From Romboutsia sp. CE17 (GTDB lineage Bacteria > Bacillota > Clostridia > Peptostreptococcales > Peptostreptococcaceae), in contig NZ_CP051144.1 in the NCBI RefSeq assembly GCF_012317385.1, positions 2,666,001-2,730,000 on the forward strand: 64,000 bases of DNA. The letters run 5' to 3'. The position numbers and the translations under genes were made by a program. Below, one piece after another: positions 36,174 to 45,326 of the stretch. Numbering within the stretch: the stretch's first letter is position 1; each line of letters starts with the position of its first letter. The notes under the pieces are model-generated. The model had not been told where the DNA came from. It saw nothing but the letters and a program-made list of their open reading frames with translations, and made no database searches.

Positions 36174-36263
36174 TCTTAACTCTCTTTCTTAAGTATCATT
36201 AATATAAGCACCACTTTACTGTACAATATCTGCTTTTATTTATTACATAATCTTAGTAAGAAC

Positions 36264-36285
36264 TTACTTATCCATGATACCGTTC
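36264..36285 (-). repeat. rlmH-type att-like site 4, degenerate
   Basis: GAACGGTATCATGGATAAGTAA. Compared with the 48747 site it has one substitution and a 4-base insertion (ATGG). Same orientation as rlmH. It separates the surface-protein module from the transporter module. The insertion makes it the weakest of the set. Confidence 0.4.
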
Positions 36286-36340
36286 TTGTTATTATACTTT
36301 ATTTTACTATATGTTTATATCTATATTCCATATAAGTTAT

Positions 36341-39300
36341 TTAGTTTGTTTTTCTTCTACGTAATATACAACTTATCAAAATAAATATCGATGATAATAT
36401 TGAAACTTTTACTGCCAAAATATCATCTCCTGTTTTAGGTAATTCTTCTTTATTTGATTCAGTATCTTCAGTTTCTACTTTATCAGAATCGCTACTTGGC
36501 TCTTCTGGTTTTATAGGCATTTCTGAATCTTCCGATTCACTTGGTTCTTCTGGTTCTACCGGTGTTTCTGAATCTTCTGATTCATTTGGTTCTTCTGGTT
36601 TTACCGGTGTTTCTGAATCTTCTGGTTCATTTGGTTCTTCTGGTTTTACCGGTGTTTCTGAATCTTCTGGTTCATTTGGTTCCTCTGGTTTTACTGGTGT
36701 TTCTGGATTTTCTGGTTTTACTTCTTCTTTAACAGTTATTATTCTTTTTACTGTTGTAGTATTTTTATCACTATCTGTTACTGAATATATTAATTCATAT
36801 ATTCCAGGAATCTTTGTATCAACTTCACCAGTTATTACTATACTTGCTGTTAAATCTTTATCCTCATAGTCTGTTGCGCTTACACCTGCTTTTTTATCAA
36901 AGTTTGAATTGAATTCTATTTTGATATTATCAGCTCCACTTATCACAGGCTTTTCATTGCTAAGAACTGTAACTACTATTGTTTTAGTTACTAGATTACC
37001 ATTGCTTCCTACTACTTCGTACTTAACTGTGTAAATTCCAGGCTTATTTGTATTTACATCACTTGTATATTTTAAATCGTTTATTATATTTATATCTTTA
37101 GGATCTATTACTTCTACTCCTTTTAACGAGTTAAACTCTTCTCCTAATTTTATTGTTATATCATTAGCTTTTATTACAGCATCTTCAGCTATTTCTGGAT
37201 TTTCCGGTTTCACTTCTTCTTTAACAGTTACTATTCTTTTTACTGTTGTAGTATTTTTATCACTATCTGTTACTGAATATATTAATTCATATATTCCAGG
37301 AATCTTTGTATCAACTTCACCAGTTATTACTATACTTGCGCTTAAATCTTTATCCTCATAGTCTGTTGCGCTTACACCTGCTTTTTTATCAAAGTTTGAA
37401 TTGAATTCTATTTTGATATTATCAGCTCCGCTTATCACAGGCTTTTCATTGCTAAGAACCGTAACTATTATAGACTTAATAGTTTCTAATCCTTTTTTAT
37501 CAACTACTTTATAAGTTACCGTATATACTTCTGGATTATTTATATCTACAGTATTTTCTATAACTTTTATACTATTGCTTAAATCTCCATCTTCTTTATC
37601 ATACGCTGTAACACCTTGAAGCTCATCAAAACTGTCTCCAACTTTTATAGTTACATCATTAGCTGTTATTTCAGGCTTTTTATTTTCATATATAACTACA
37701 TTATCTTCATTATTAGATGAATTATTATTTTCTCCTGCTTTATCACTACTTATATATCCATCAGCTTCTGCTACTACTGTAAATCTATATTCTCCTTCAT
37801 CTGTAAAATACTCTGAGAAATCATAGCTTACTGTATCTGTTGATTTTAATAAAGTTTTAGTTTCTTTACCGTTTATATCAACAACTTTTTCTACAACTAA
37901 TATATCATTTCTATATAAATCTACTTTGTATCTTGTTGCATTTGTTACTTTATCCCAAGTTGCAACCATTTCATTCCAAATTAAGTTTTCAGCCTTATTC
38001 AATTTAGCTAAAACTTTCTCTACAATATTTACTGTAATGCTTGCAGTTTTAGTTTTATCTGTAACTGATGTTGCTATTATTTTTATAGTTTCACTAGTTT
38101 CATCACTTCCTACAGTTAAAACACCATTAGAATCTATTGTAGTTTTAGAACTATTATTTCCTTCAACACTCCAAGTTACATCCTTAGATATATTACCTGT
38201 ACCTGTAACTATTGCTTTTAAAGTTAAGCTTTCTCCCTTTTCAATATTAGTATTTGATGGTGTTTCTATATTAACACTATGTACTAAGTCTTCAGTTGGA
38301 TTTGTAGTTTTTTCTTTAACTGTTACTTTTCTTTCTATAGTAGTAGTATTATTATCACTATCTGTTACTGAGTATTTTAAAGTATAAGTTGATGAAGTAT
38401 TTGTATCAACAGTTCCTTCTACTTCAATTTTTGGAGTTAAGTCGTTGTCTTCTTCATCGCTTGCAGTTATTCCTGATTTTATATCAAATGATGATCCAAA
38501 TTCTATTTCTATATCATCTGCTCCACTTATTACTGGTTTAGCATTTTTAAATTCAAGTATAGATGATTTATCAGATACTTCACTGTCCTTGTATCCATCT
38601 GCTTTTGCAATTACTGTAAAACTATATTTACCAGCTTCTTTTATGAAACTATTTAAATCATATTCATTTGTAGCTACTACTATTGTTTGTATTAATTGAT
38701 CATCTTTATAAATATTTAATTCATAAGTTTTAGCATTTAATACTTCTCTCCACCTAACTAATCTTCTATCCCAGATTAATTCTGTTACTTTATTTAGTTG
38801 TTGTTTTTGAATTATATTGATTGATATTTCTAAAGTTTTTGATGTATCACCTGAAGCTGTTGCTATCACCTTTATAGCTTTGCTTATTTCATCTTCTCCT
38901 ATAGTTAAAGTACCATTATTACTTATAATTGTATTTTTACTAGTTGCACCTTCTATCTCCCAAGTAACAGATCTATCGAAATTTCCAAATCCATTTACTG
39001 TTGCTGAGAAAGTAAAAGTACTTCCAACTTTTATATCAGTTATTTTATTATCTATATCTATTGATGATATTCCATCTGGGCTAGGTAATACCTCTACACT
39101 AACCATATATGTTTTCTTTGTTTTTCCATCTTCTGCTGTTACTTCATAAGCTACTGGTTTAGTAAAGTCAACTATTGCACCATTCCATAAGTTAGATGGT
39201 AAACTTGAATTTTTATAATATGTTGGAATTGGTTGTAACTTTGTTACATCAGTTCCATAAGGTACTGTAAATTTAATAGTATTATTAACATTATCTATAA

Positions 39301-42300
39301 CCCCTTCAATATCATTAGGTAGTGATGGATTTTGAGATTTTGATAGTGTTAAAGCTTCTAATAAAGGTTCATTCGATACTTCCTCTACATTAAATGTAAA
39401 AGTAACATCTATAGAATCACTTCCATCATTTTTTGTTATAGTATATGTTGCTGCATAAGTTCCTAAAGTTGTTGGAGTACCTTCAAAACTAAAAGAATCC
39501 CTACTATCACTTGGGGTACCATAAGTTGTTACTCCTGGTGGTAAGCTACCTGATTTTAAAGTAGTATTTACATCATAATTTGAATTTAATACACTCTCTG
39601 ATCTCCAATAACCATAATTACCTTTTACAGCTCTAAAAGTTTTATCTTCCATATATAATCTTTTAGCTACACTTAAAGTTACTACTTCGGCTGAAATAGC
39701 TCCTGATTCTCCTGGTAATGCTGTTCCATAATAAATATGTAACTTTGTATTATTATCACTTTCTTGTAATGTCTTCCCTAAATCAAAATCTACTGCATTT
39801 TTACCTGAATCATCTGTTTGAGCTACTTTTAAATTATAGCTATTTAAATCACTATATCCTAAAACTTTAGTTTTACTTCCATTACTATAATTAATTTGAT
39901 ACCTTATTCCACTTAAATTTACAGTATTTCCTGGAACATATGTAGATTTATCTGCACTATTAAATACAGTTATTGATGAAATACTCTTCTCTTTTACTGT
40001 TATATTTTGCTTCACAGTTTGTCCAAAATAACTAAATTCAACTTCTGTGTTATTTTTATTAAGTTGTGAAGATAAATTGTTAGTGTATCCAGAGTAGATA
40101 TATGTATCATAAGGAGAACCATTTATTTTAGCTTTTAAAACTACACCTTTATCTGAATAATTTTCTCCTTCTATATAATCTACTTTTCCTTTTTCATATA
40201 TTTGTAGGTCAGTTACTGTTTTAGGTTCAACTACATTATATGTTACTGTAAATTTTTTACCCATATAAGAACCATTTATAACTTTATCTTTACCTACAGT
40301 AGATGAATCAAATTCATTCATATTTAACATCTGTGATGTTAACTCTATCTCTTTACCATTAACTGTCAAAACATCAAAACCATATAAAATTAATTGTTCA
40401 CCTACAATATAATTAACTTGCGACAATTTAGCGCTGATTGATGTTATATCATTTCCTGTTCTAAATATAGGAGTTTTATCTGTATTACTATCCATTTTCC
40501 ATACAGTATCAAAATCCCATTTAGCAAATGTACTTTGAGACTGAAGCTCTATTAAGGTTTTCTTACTATCTAAATTTGTCTGCTCTCCACCTAAGGGCTC
40601 ATATTTATCTATTCCATATGAGTCTCCTATTGTTCCTTTTTTTAAATATCCAACTATAGAACCTATTCTTTTTACAGTTACTCCATTAGAATTTAAATTC
40701 ATTATTGAATAAGATGTTCTTATAGAATCTCCATAGCTTAAATAATTATTTAAACCTACTAGTCCTCCTAAGTATAATGAATAGCTTCCCGTATTCTTTT
40801 GTGAAACCTCTATATTTCCCTTAGAATAGCTATTTTTAATTAATCCCATATTATAACCAACTAACCCACCTATATTGGCATCATTAGCAGCCATATTAAT
40901 GTTAATATTACCATCAAAATTTACTCTTTCTATTATACCTGAGGGTTGATTTTCACCAACTATTCCACCAACTGTAGCTTTTAAATTTTGATTTGCTACA
41001 ATAGCATTTAAATTTAATTCTCCAGTTGATTTAACATCTGAAATTGTTCCACTATTAACCTTTGCTATTACTCCAAAATTAGAGATCACTTCAATATTTA
41101 TATTTGCATTTACATTTAAATTAGTTATTGATCCATTATTTTTATTAACTAATGGCTTGTTTAAATTATTTATAGTATATCCATTACCATTTAAATTTCC
41201 TGAAAAGCTTTCTGCTGTAAAGAAACTTCCCTTTGAAGCGTCTATATCATTGCCTAGTTTAAAGTAAGCATTAGGATATTTGCCTAAACTATTTAATTCG
41301 CCTACATCAGTTATTATGTATGGATCAGATGCTGTACCATTTCCTGCAGCAGGTTTATATATATCATTATTTTTAGTTACTGCGTAAAATTTAACATCAC
41401 TTCCTGCATCACTTGGAACTGTAAAGTTCCCCCCTAAAGTTTTTACAACAATAGCAGCTGAAGGTTCCAAACTTAAAGCTTTTCCACTTTCTCCTAAATA
41501 TATAGGATAAGAAGTTACTTTATCTGTAACTACAGTATCACCATAAAAACTATACTCCCCTGTTTTTTCTGGCGAAAATGCTGCTACATAAAAACTTCCT
41601 AATATGTCTTTAAAAGTTTTATCTTTTAAATTAGGAATTTGTTTTATAATTTCATTCATAAACTGCTCAGTAGTTTTACCAGTAGCATCCATAGTATAAA
41701 GCTTCTTCAAGAAATCTATAGGATCGCCATTATTAGTAGCTTGAGCAGCTAAATATCTTACAAATAAATAAGGCATTGAATAATCTTGTGCTGTTGAACT
41801 TCTATAATCTGAATAAAGTAAAGATGAACCATTTCTTATAGCTTCATGATCGTTAATCCTAGTTAGCCATCCATTGGAGTCTGAATATCCCCATAATTTA
41901 TCCATAACTGCTACAGATATACCTTCATTTATCCAGCTATATTTATGAGCAAGTTGGCTATCATGATTACAAATTAACTTATTAAATAAAGCATGTTGAC
42001 CTTCATGTGCTAATAAGCCATTTAAATTATCATATCCACCAGCTTTAAAAGAATTTGCATCTACTGCTTTAACGTGAATAGCTGTTATATCTTTTTCACC
42101 ATAATAATAACCAGTATTTCCACCTGTATCTTCTATTAATATAGAAAGTTTACCTGAATTATCCGAATAAGGTATATTTCCATCTGCTAATTCATTTAAA
42201 ATATCGTAAGGAGCACCTTCATAAACCTTTATGACTTCTTTAGCTGCCAAATCTGTTTTATTCACCGCATCATAAGCAGCTTTTATAGAGTTTTCCATCC

Positions 42301-42709
42301 ATATGTAACTTTTATCACCTATACCTATTAAAGTATAAGTTTTTTTAGTATTTTCAGTTGGACCTATTCTCTTTTCGTATCCTATTTCGTAAGTTGTTGT
42401 GCTTTTCGAATTTTTATTAACATTTACTTCTTCACTATCTAAAGATAAGACTTCTATAGACTCTTCTGAACTACCGCTTTCTTTAGAAGGTGATAAGCTT
42501 TTACTACTTGAGTTAATATTTAAGCCAGAATCATCAAATATAATACTCCCTGTAGATTGGCTATTTTCTAAGTCAGTATTGACTATAACTACATAGTCAC
42601 CTTGTAGATTTTCATTAGCTTGACCTACATTCACAGCAGCCATAACATCGTTAGCTATATTTGAAAAAAATAGCATAAATATTAAAGAAAAAGCTGTAAA
42701 TTTTTTCAT
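36341..42709 (-). CDS. Giant LPXTG-anchored surface metalloprotease/adhesin
   Basis: 2122 residues. Signal peptide 1-24 (KKFTAFSLIFMLFFSNIAND). A gluzincin-like zinc site follows: LLAHEGQHALFNKL (HExxH near 235) with WINEGISVAVMDKLWGY about 25 residues later supplying the third ligand. Residues about 480-740 have GLUG-type repeats. Then Big_3-like and Ig-like domains, and several DUF5011-like repeats (SGADNIKIEFNSNFDKKAGV twice). The end has a Pro-Glu stalk of 15-residue repeats, then LPKTG (2090-2094), a helix and RRRKTN for sortase anchoring. It is likely exported, wall-anchored and able to bind and cut host or matrix proteins. An IS element sits 24 bases upstream of the start; the ribosome-binding site GGGGGAG survives. 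Confidence 0.88.
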   Translation of the reverse strand: MKKFTAFSLIFMLFFSNIANDVMAAVNVGQANENLQGDYVVIVNTDLENSQSTGSIIFDDSGLNINSSSKSLSPSKESGSSEESIEVLSLDSEEVNVNKNSKSTTTYEIGYEKRIGPTENTKKTYTLIGIGDKSYIWMENSIKAAYDAVNKTDLAAKEVIKVYEGAPYDILNELADGNIPYSDNSGKLSILIEDTGGNTGYYYGEKDITAIHVKAVDANSFKAGGYDNLNGLLAHEGQHALFNKLICNHDSQLAHKYSWINEGISVAVMDKLWGYSDSNGWLTRINDHEAIRNGSSLLYSDYRSSTAQDYSMPYLFVRYLAAQATNNGDPIDFLKKLYTMDATGKTTEQFMNEIIKQIPNLKDKTFKDILGSFYVAAFSPEKTGEYSFYGDTVVTDKVTSYPIYLGESGKALSLEPSAAIVVKTLGGNFTVPSDAGSDVKFYAVTKNNDIYKPAAGNGTASDPYIITDVGELNSLGKYPNAYFKLGNDIDASKGSFFTAESFSGNLNGNGYTINNLNKPLVNKNNGSITNLNVNANINIEVISNFGVIAKVNSGTISDVKSTGELNLNAIVANQNLKATVGGIVGENQPSGIIERVNFDGNININMAANDANIGGLVGYNMGLIKNSYSKGNIEVSQKNTGSYSLYLGGLVGLNNYLSYGDSIRTSYSIMNLNSNGVTVKRIGSIVGYLKKGTIGDSYGIDKYEPLGGEQTNLDSKKTLIELQSQSTFAKWDFDTVWKMDSNTDKTPIFRTGNDITSISAKLSQVNYIVGEQLILYGFDVLTVNGKEIELTSQMLNMNEFDSSTVGKDKVINGSYMGKKFTVTYNVVEPKTVTDLQIYEKGKVDYIEGENYSDKGVVLKAKINGSPYDTYIYSGYTNNLSSQLNKNNTEVEFSYFGQTVKQNITVKEKSISSITVFNSADKSTYVPGNTVNLSGIRYQINYSNGSKTKVLGYSDLNSYNLKVAQTDDSGKNAVDFDLGKTLQESDNNTKLHIYYGTALPGESGAISAEVVTLSVAKRLYMEDKTFRAVKGNYGYWRSESVLNSNYDVNTTLKSGSLPPGVTTYGTPSDSRDSFSFEGTPTTLGTYAATYTITKNDGSDSIDVTFTFNVEEVSNEPLLEALTLSKSQNPSLPNDIEGVIDNVNNTIKFTVPYGTDVTKLQPIPTYYKNSSLPSNLWNGAIVDFTKPVAYEVTAEDGKTKKTYMVSVEVLPSPDGISSIDIDNKITDIKVGSTFTFSATVNGFGNFDRSVTWEIEGATSKNTIISNNGTLTIGEDEISKAIKVIATASGDTSKTLEISINIIQKQQLNKVTELIWDRRLVRWREVLNAKTYELNIYKDDQLIQTIVVATNEYDLNSFIKEAGKYSFTVIAKADGYKDSEVSDKSSILEFKNAKPVISGADDIEIEFGSSFDIKSGITASDEEDNDLTPKIEVEGTVDTNTSSTYTLKYSVTDSDNNTTTIERKVTVKEKTTNPTEDLVHSVNIETPSNTNIEKGESLTLKAIVTGTGNISKDVTWSVEGNNSSKTTIDSNGVLTVGSDETSETIKIIATSVTDKTKTASITVNIVEKVLAKLNKAENLIWNEMVATWDKVTNATRYKVDLYRNDILVVEKVVDINGKETKTLLKSTDTVSYDFSEYFTDEGEYRFTVVAEADGYISSDKAGENNNSSNNEDNVVIYENKKPEITANDVTIKVGDSFDELQGVTAYDKEDGDLSNSIKVIENTVDINNPEVYTVTYKVVDKKGLETIKSIIVTVLSNEKPVISGADNIKIEFNSNFDKKAGVSATDYEDKDLSASIVITGEVDTKIPGIYELIYSVTDSDKNTTTVKRIVTVKEEVKPENPEIAEDAVIKANDITIKLGEEFNSLKGVEVIDPKDINIINDLKYTSDVNTNKPGIYTVKYEVVGSNGNLVTKTIVVTVLSNEKPVISGADNIKIEFNSNFDKKAGVSATDYEDKDLTASIVITGEVDTKIPGIYELIYSVTDSDKNTTTVKRIITVKEEVKPENPETPVKPEEPNEPEDSETPVKPEEPNEPEDSETPVKPEEPNESEDSETPVEPEEPSESEDSEMPIKPEEPSSDSDKVETEDTESNKEELPKTGDDILAVKVSILSSIFILISCILRRRKTN
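36500..36705. repeat. 45-base tandem repeats coding for the wall stalk
   Basis: About four to five copies of a 45-base unit encode PVKPEEPNEPEDSET and variants (PVEPEEPSESEDSE, PIKPEEPSSDSD). The copies nearest 36600-36690 are almost identical, so copy number probably varies between strains. Confidence 0.8.
36718..37460. repeat. Two near-identical ~250-base direct repeats (Ig-like domains)
   Basis: 36718-36975 and 37207-37460 are almost base-for-base copies coding for the DUF5011-like domain with SGADNIKIEFNSNFDKKAGV; only a few substitutions are seen (for example CTTGCTGTT against CTTGCGCTT). Recent duplication or gene conversion. Confidence 0.8.
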
Positions 42710-42733
42710 TTTCTCCCCCTTATTTTTTTTAAC

Positions 42734-43989
42734 GTTCTGTTAACTTATTTATATTTGAATCTCGACCCCGATAGGGTTTACAATGGTTTCGCTAAAAACT
42801 AATTTCCCCCTAATGAAAGGAGTCGAGAAAATTGAAACCTACGGTTAAATGCCCTGAATGTTATAACACAAATTTGTATAAGTTTGGTAAGGATAAGAAC
42901 TCCAATCAAAAGTACTTATGCAAGAAATGTCGTAGACAATTTACTTTACAATCAATCAATAATTATTCGCTTGGATATCCTAAATGTCCTGTGTGTGGAA
43001 AAGGTATGTACCTTCACCATAAATACAAATATCATGTTAGTTTTAAATGTAATAACAGAAAGTATAATCATACTATTAAACAACTTATACCTATAGCTAT
43101 AGATGATCCATCTTCTGAAAAACTAAATGGTAAAACTGTATTTTCTGGACATAGATTTAGTTTAAATACAATAATTATGACTATTAACTTATACTACTCA
43201 CTTAATGCTACAACAAGGGCTATTTCAACATATTTATTAGATTACATGAATATTAGAGTATCTCATGTAACAATCTCCAAATGGATTAAGAAGTTTGATA
43301 AATACTTCAAATCCATAAGCGATGAGCTTACTACTAACCTATACTTAGGTGATTCTGATGAATGGTATGCTGATGAGACTGTTGTAAAAATTAACGGCAA
43401 AAAGCACTATCTTTGGATTTGTATAGATTCTGAAACAAGATTTATTACATCTTGGAACCTAAATCAATCTCGTGAAGTAGTATGTGCATTTTCTCTATTT
43501 AAGCAAGCTAAAACCTTTGGTAGTCCTAAATCAATTGTAACAGATGGTCTACCTTCATATAGAGAGCCTGTTAAAAATACCTTTGAAAGCTCTACTAATA
43601 TTGTTGTTAAAGATTTTAGTGATGATATATCGAATAATTTAATCGAATCTTTTAACAAAACATTTAAATCTTGGTACAAGAAAACCAAAGGATTTAAGTC
43701 ATATGAAAGTGCCAATAGCCTTATCAGTAACTTTATTTTTTATTACAACTTTATTAAAAATCATTCATCACTTAATAATTTAACACCTGCTCAAGTTTGC
43801 GGTATTAATTATACTCATCAAGAAAAAGTTAATTGGTTCATCAAATATTAATTGCATTTGTAGCCTAAAAATTTTATAATTTCGTTAGGCTTGTTTGCTA
43901 TGCTTATTTTTAGAAAACCAAATATAATATAACCTATCGGTTTATTAATCTCTTCGAGAACCATTCTCATCATATCTAATTAACAGAAC
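42734..43989 (+). mobile_element. IS6-like insertion sequence
   Basis: Bounded by the perfect terminal inverted repeat GTTCTGTTAA (42734-42743) and TTAACAGAAC (43980-43989), similar to the GGTTCTGTTG ends I recall for IS6-family elements. Length about 1256 bases with one transposase. The flanks TTTTTAAC (left) and CTTTTAAA (right) agree at six of eight bases, compatible with an aged or imperfect 8-base target duplication. It separates a promoter (44064-44093) from the surface-protein gene. Confidence 0.8.
42832..43851 (+). CDS. DDE transposase, IS6-like with zinc ribbons
   Basis: 339 residues, uninterrupted, so possibly active. Residues 1-60 carry two zinc-binding elements (CPECYNTNLYKFGKDKNSNQ.., CKKC; CPVCGKGM). 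The DDE core follows: DEWYADETVVKINGKKHYLW (first Asp), SIVTDGLPSYREPV (second Asp) and SNNLIESFNKTFKSWYKKTKG (Glu). The order and spacing resemble IS6-family transposases; the extra N-terminal ribbons recall IS1-type InsA. The start codon is TTG or ATT-context after GAAAGGAGTCGAGAAAA (the frame begins TTG at 42832). Confidence 0.85.
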   Translation: MKPTVKCPECYNTNLYKFGKDKNSNQKYLCKKCRRQFTLQSINNYSLGYPKCPVCGKGMYLHHKYKYHVSFKCNNRKYNHTIKQLIPIAIDDPSSEKLNGKTVFSGHRFSLNTIIMTINLYYSLNATTRAISTYLLDYMNIRVSHVTISKWIKKFDKYFKSISDELTTNLYLGDSDEWYADETVVKINGKKHYLWICIDSETRFITSWNLNQSREVVCAFSLFKQAKTFGSPKSIVTDGLPSYREPVKNTFESSTNIVVKDFSDDISNNLIESFNKTFKSWYKKTKGFKSYESANSLISNFIFYYNFIKNHSSLNNLTPAQVCGINYTHQEKVNWFIKY

Positions 43990-44058
43990 CTTTTAAAACT
44001 ATTAATTTATATGAACATTGCTATTTCCAATCCAAGGAAATCGAATATGTTTAGAAAT
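43990..44058 (-). other. Displaced 5' leader of the surface-protein gene
   Basis: About 70 bases on the minus strand between the promoter at 44064-44093 and the insertion sequence. It ends in AATAGTTTTAAAAG, which would join directly to GTTAAAAAAAATAAGGGGGAG, the ribosome-binding site left on the other side of the insertion. Confidence 0.5.
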
Positions 44059-44063
44059 ATTAT

Positions 44064-44093
44064 AATATACCTCATATTGGAAAGTTATGTCAA
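44064..44093 (-). promoter_or_regulatory. Candidate native promoter of the giant surface protein
   Basis: TTGACA (complement 44088-44093), 18-base spacer, TATATT (44064-44069), reading toward the insertion sequence and, before insertion, toward the gene at 42709. There is no other minus-strand gene for it to serve. Confidence 0.6.
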
Positions 44094-44263
44094 CGAACAA
44101 TACTAATATAAAATACCCACTATGTCACTTTGATAAACTATATAATATTTAAATTTGATTAAATAATTTGATACTAAGTAAAATACTCAATCTTATACAA
44201 TTTTGAATAAGTTAGGCATTTTATGAAAGTCAAATTATTTTTTTTATATAGCTTTACTAAATA

Positions 44264-44303
44264 AAAAATTCTTACCCTTATATTTAATACAGGTAAGAAT
44301 TCT
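44264..44303 (-). terminator. Terminator after a decayed gene
   Basis: On the minus strand AGAATTCTTACC pairs with GGTAAGAATTTT, then TTATTT. It follows the gene fragment at 44316-44460. Confidence 0.7.
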
Positions 44304-44315
44304 AATAAGCTATAA

Positions 44316-44460
44316 TTATTCATTCATAATTTTAGTGAAAATCTCATTTACTTGTGATACGTTCTGCTCATCATATTATAGCGTTCTTCTTGTCCTATTT
44401 TTTTTAATCAATTTAAATACTTCTAAGTATTTTTCTATCTTACATATATCGATGGGCATT
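44316..44460 (-). pseudogene. C-terminal gene fragment with internal stop
   Basis: The minus strand reads PIDICKIEKYLEVFKLIKKN, RTRRTL, a stop, then YDEQNVSQVNEIFTKIMNE and a stop, in one frame, with no start. It looks like the end of a decayed gene; the family is not recognised. The att-like site at 44348-44364 lies inside it, in another frame. Confidence 0.4.
44348..44364 (-). repeat. rlmH-type att-like site 3, one base deleted
   Basis: GAACGTATCACAAGTAA: identical to the end of rlmH except for one missing C (GAACC becomes GAAC). Fourteen consecutive bases, CGTATCACAAGTAA, are exact. Same orientation as rlmH. It separates the bacteriocin module from the surface-protein module. Confidence 0.5.
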
Positions 44461-45145
44461 CAAAAGTCGTCTCCTATAAAATAGGATCCCTCATTTATCC
44501 AATAAATTAAAAATCTTACAAACTAATTTATCATTACGTACATTTTTTATTTGTATTTGAACTTTTATTACAACCAGTTAATACAATTATAAGTATTCAT
44601 TTTGCTAATAATATATATTATAATTTATTCAATTAAATCATCATTTCAAGTTTTATTATTAATATCCTAATAAGAAAATATTTTGTAAAAAGATTTTAAT
44701 TTGCAAAGAATTTATTTCATAATAAAAATGCTGCAAATTATAATCATTGTGAGTAATCAAACAACTAGCTTTAAAATTTGAATTCAAGATCTAGTAAAAA
44801 AATACTACACGAATTTCAATTACTAAAATATATTCTTATATAGAGTTCATAATTTTTTATTGAATCCTATTTTTACTAAATTTTATAATTTAAATTTTTA
44901 TTTCTTTAAATACTTTTCTTAGTTCATTTTTCTCATTTATAAAAAATAAACTAAGTTACTGAAATAACTTAGTTTATTAAAAATTTGTATCTGACCTCTA
45001 TTCTTATTAAAATAACTGTTGGAGTAAATCATTATTAAAAAAAGAATATTGATAATAGAGTAAATAAACCAAAACATAGCAAGTATGAATGTATATTACA
45101 TATACTCATATAAGATTGTCATTTTTTTGAGGGTATTTTATATAT
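44461..45145. other. Degraded intergenic region with a lipoprotein remnant
   Basis: About 680 bases without an intact gene. On the minus strand near 44535-44605 the stretch ILIIVLTGCNKSSNTNKKCT looks like a lipoprotein signal with a TGC lipobox, broken by stops. A hairpin (AAATAAACTAAGTTA / TAACTTAGTTTATT, 44942-44977) can terminate the bacteriocin operon. Confidence 0.4.
44942..44979 (-). terminator. Probable terminator of the bacteriocin operon
   Basis: AATAAACTAAGTTA pairs with TAACTTAGTTTATT around a short loop, with T/A runs either side. Confidence 0.65.
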
Positions 45146-45277
45146 TTACATTAAAATATTTATTATTCTTTCAAAAATCACCTTTAAATAAGTTAATCCG
45201 TAACTATTTATAATAAATATTGTTGTTAAACAAATAAATATTATAAATATAAAAAAAATTTTTTTATTTATTTTCAT
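45146..45277 (-). CDS. Small single-helix membrane peptide, 43 residues
   Basis: A 43-codon frame at the end of the bacteriocin operon, 50 bases after the ABC ATPase gene. It begins MKINKK and continues with one long hydrophobic helix (IFFIFIIFICLTTIFIIN) and ends SYGLTYLKVIFERIINILM. AATAAGGAATATAAAT is an acceptable ribosome-binding site. Its place after the immunity-type transporter suggests an accessory or immunity peptide; no family recognised. Confidence 0.55.
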   Translation of the reverse strand: MKINKKIFFIFIIFICLTTIFIINSYGLTYLKVIFERIINILM

Positions 45278-45326
45278 ATTTATATTCCTTATTATTAAGC
45301 ATTTTTCTTTAATTTATATTTTTAGA

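Noticed and set aside
36541-36732. Plus-strand frame rich in Leu and Val opposite the stalk repeats
   Set aside because: It is the antisense of the Pro-Glu repeats of the surface protein; no ribosome-binding site and no independent support.
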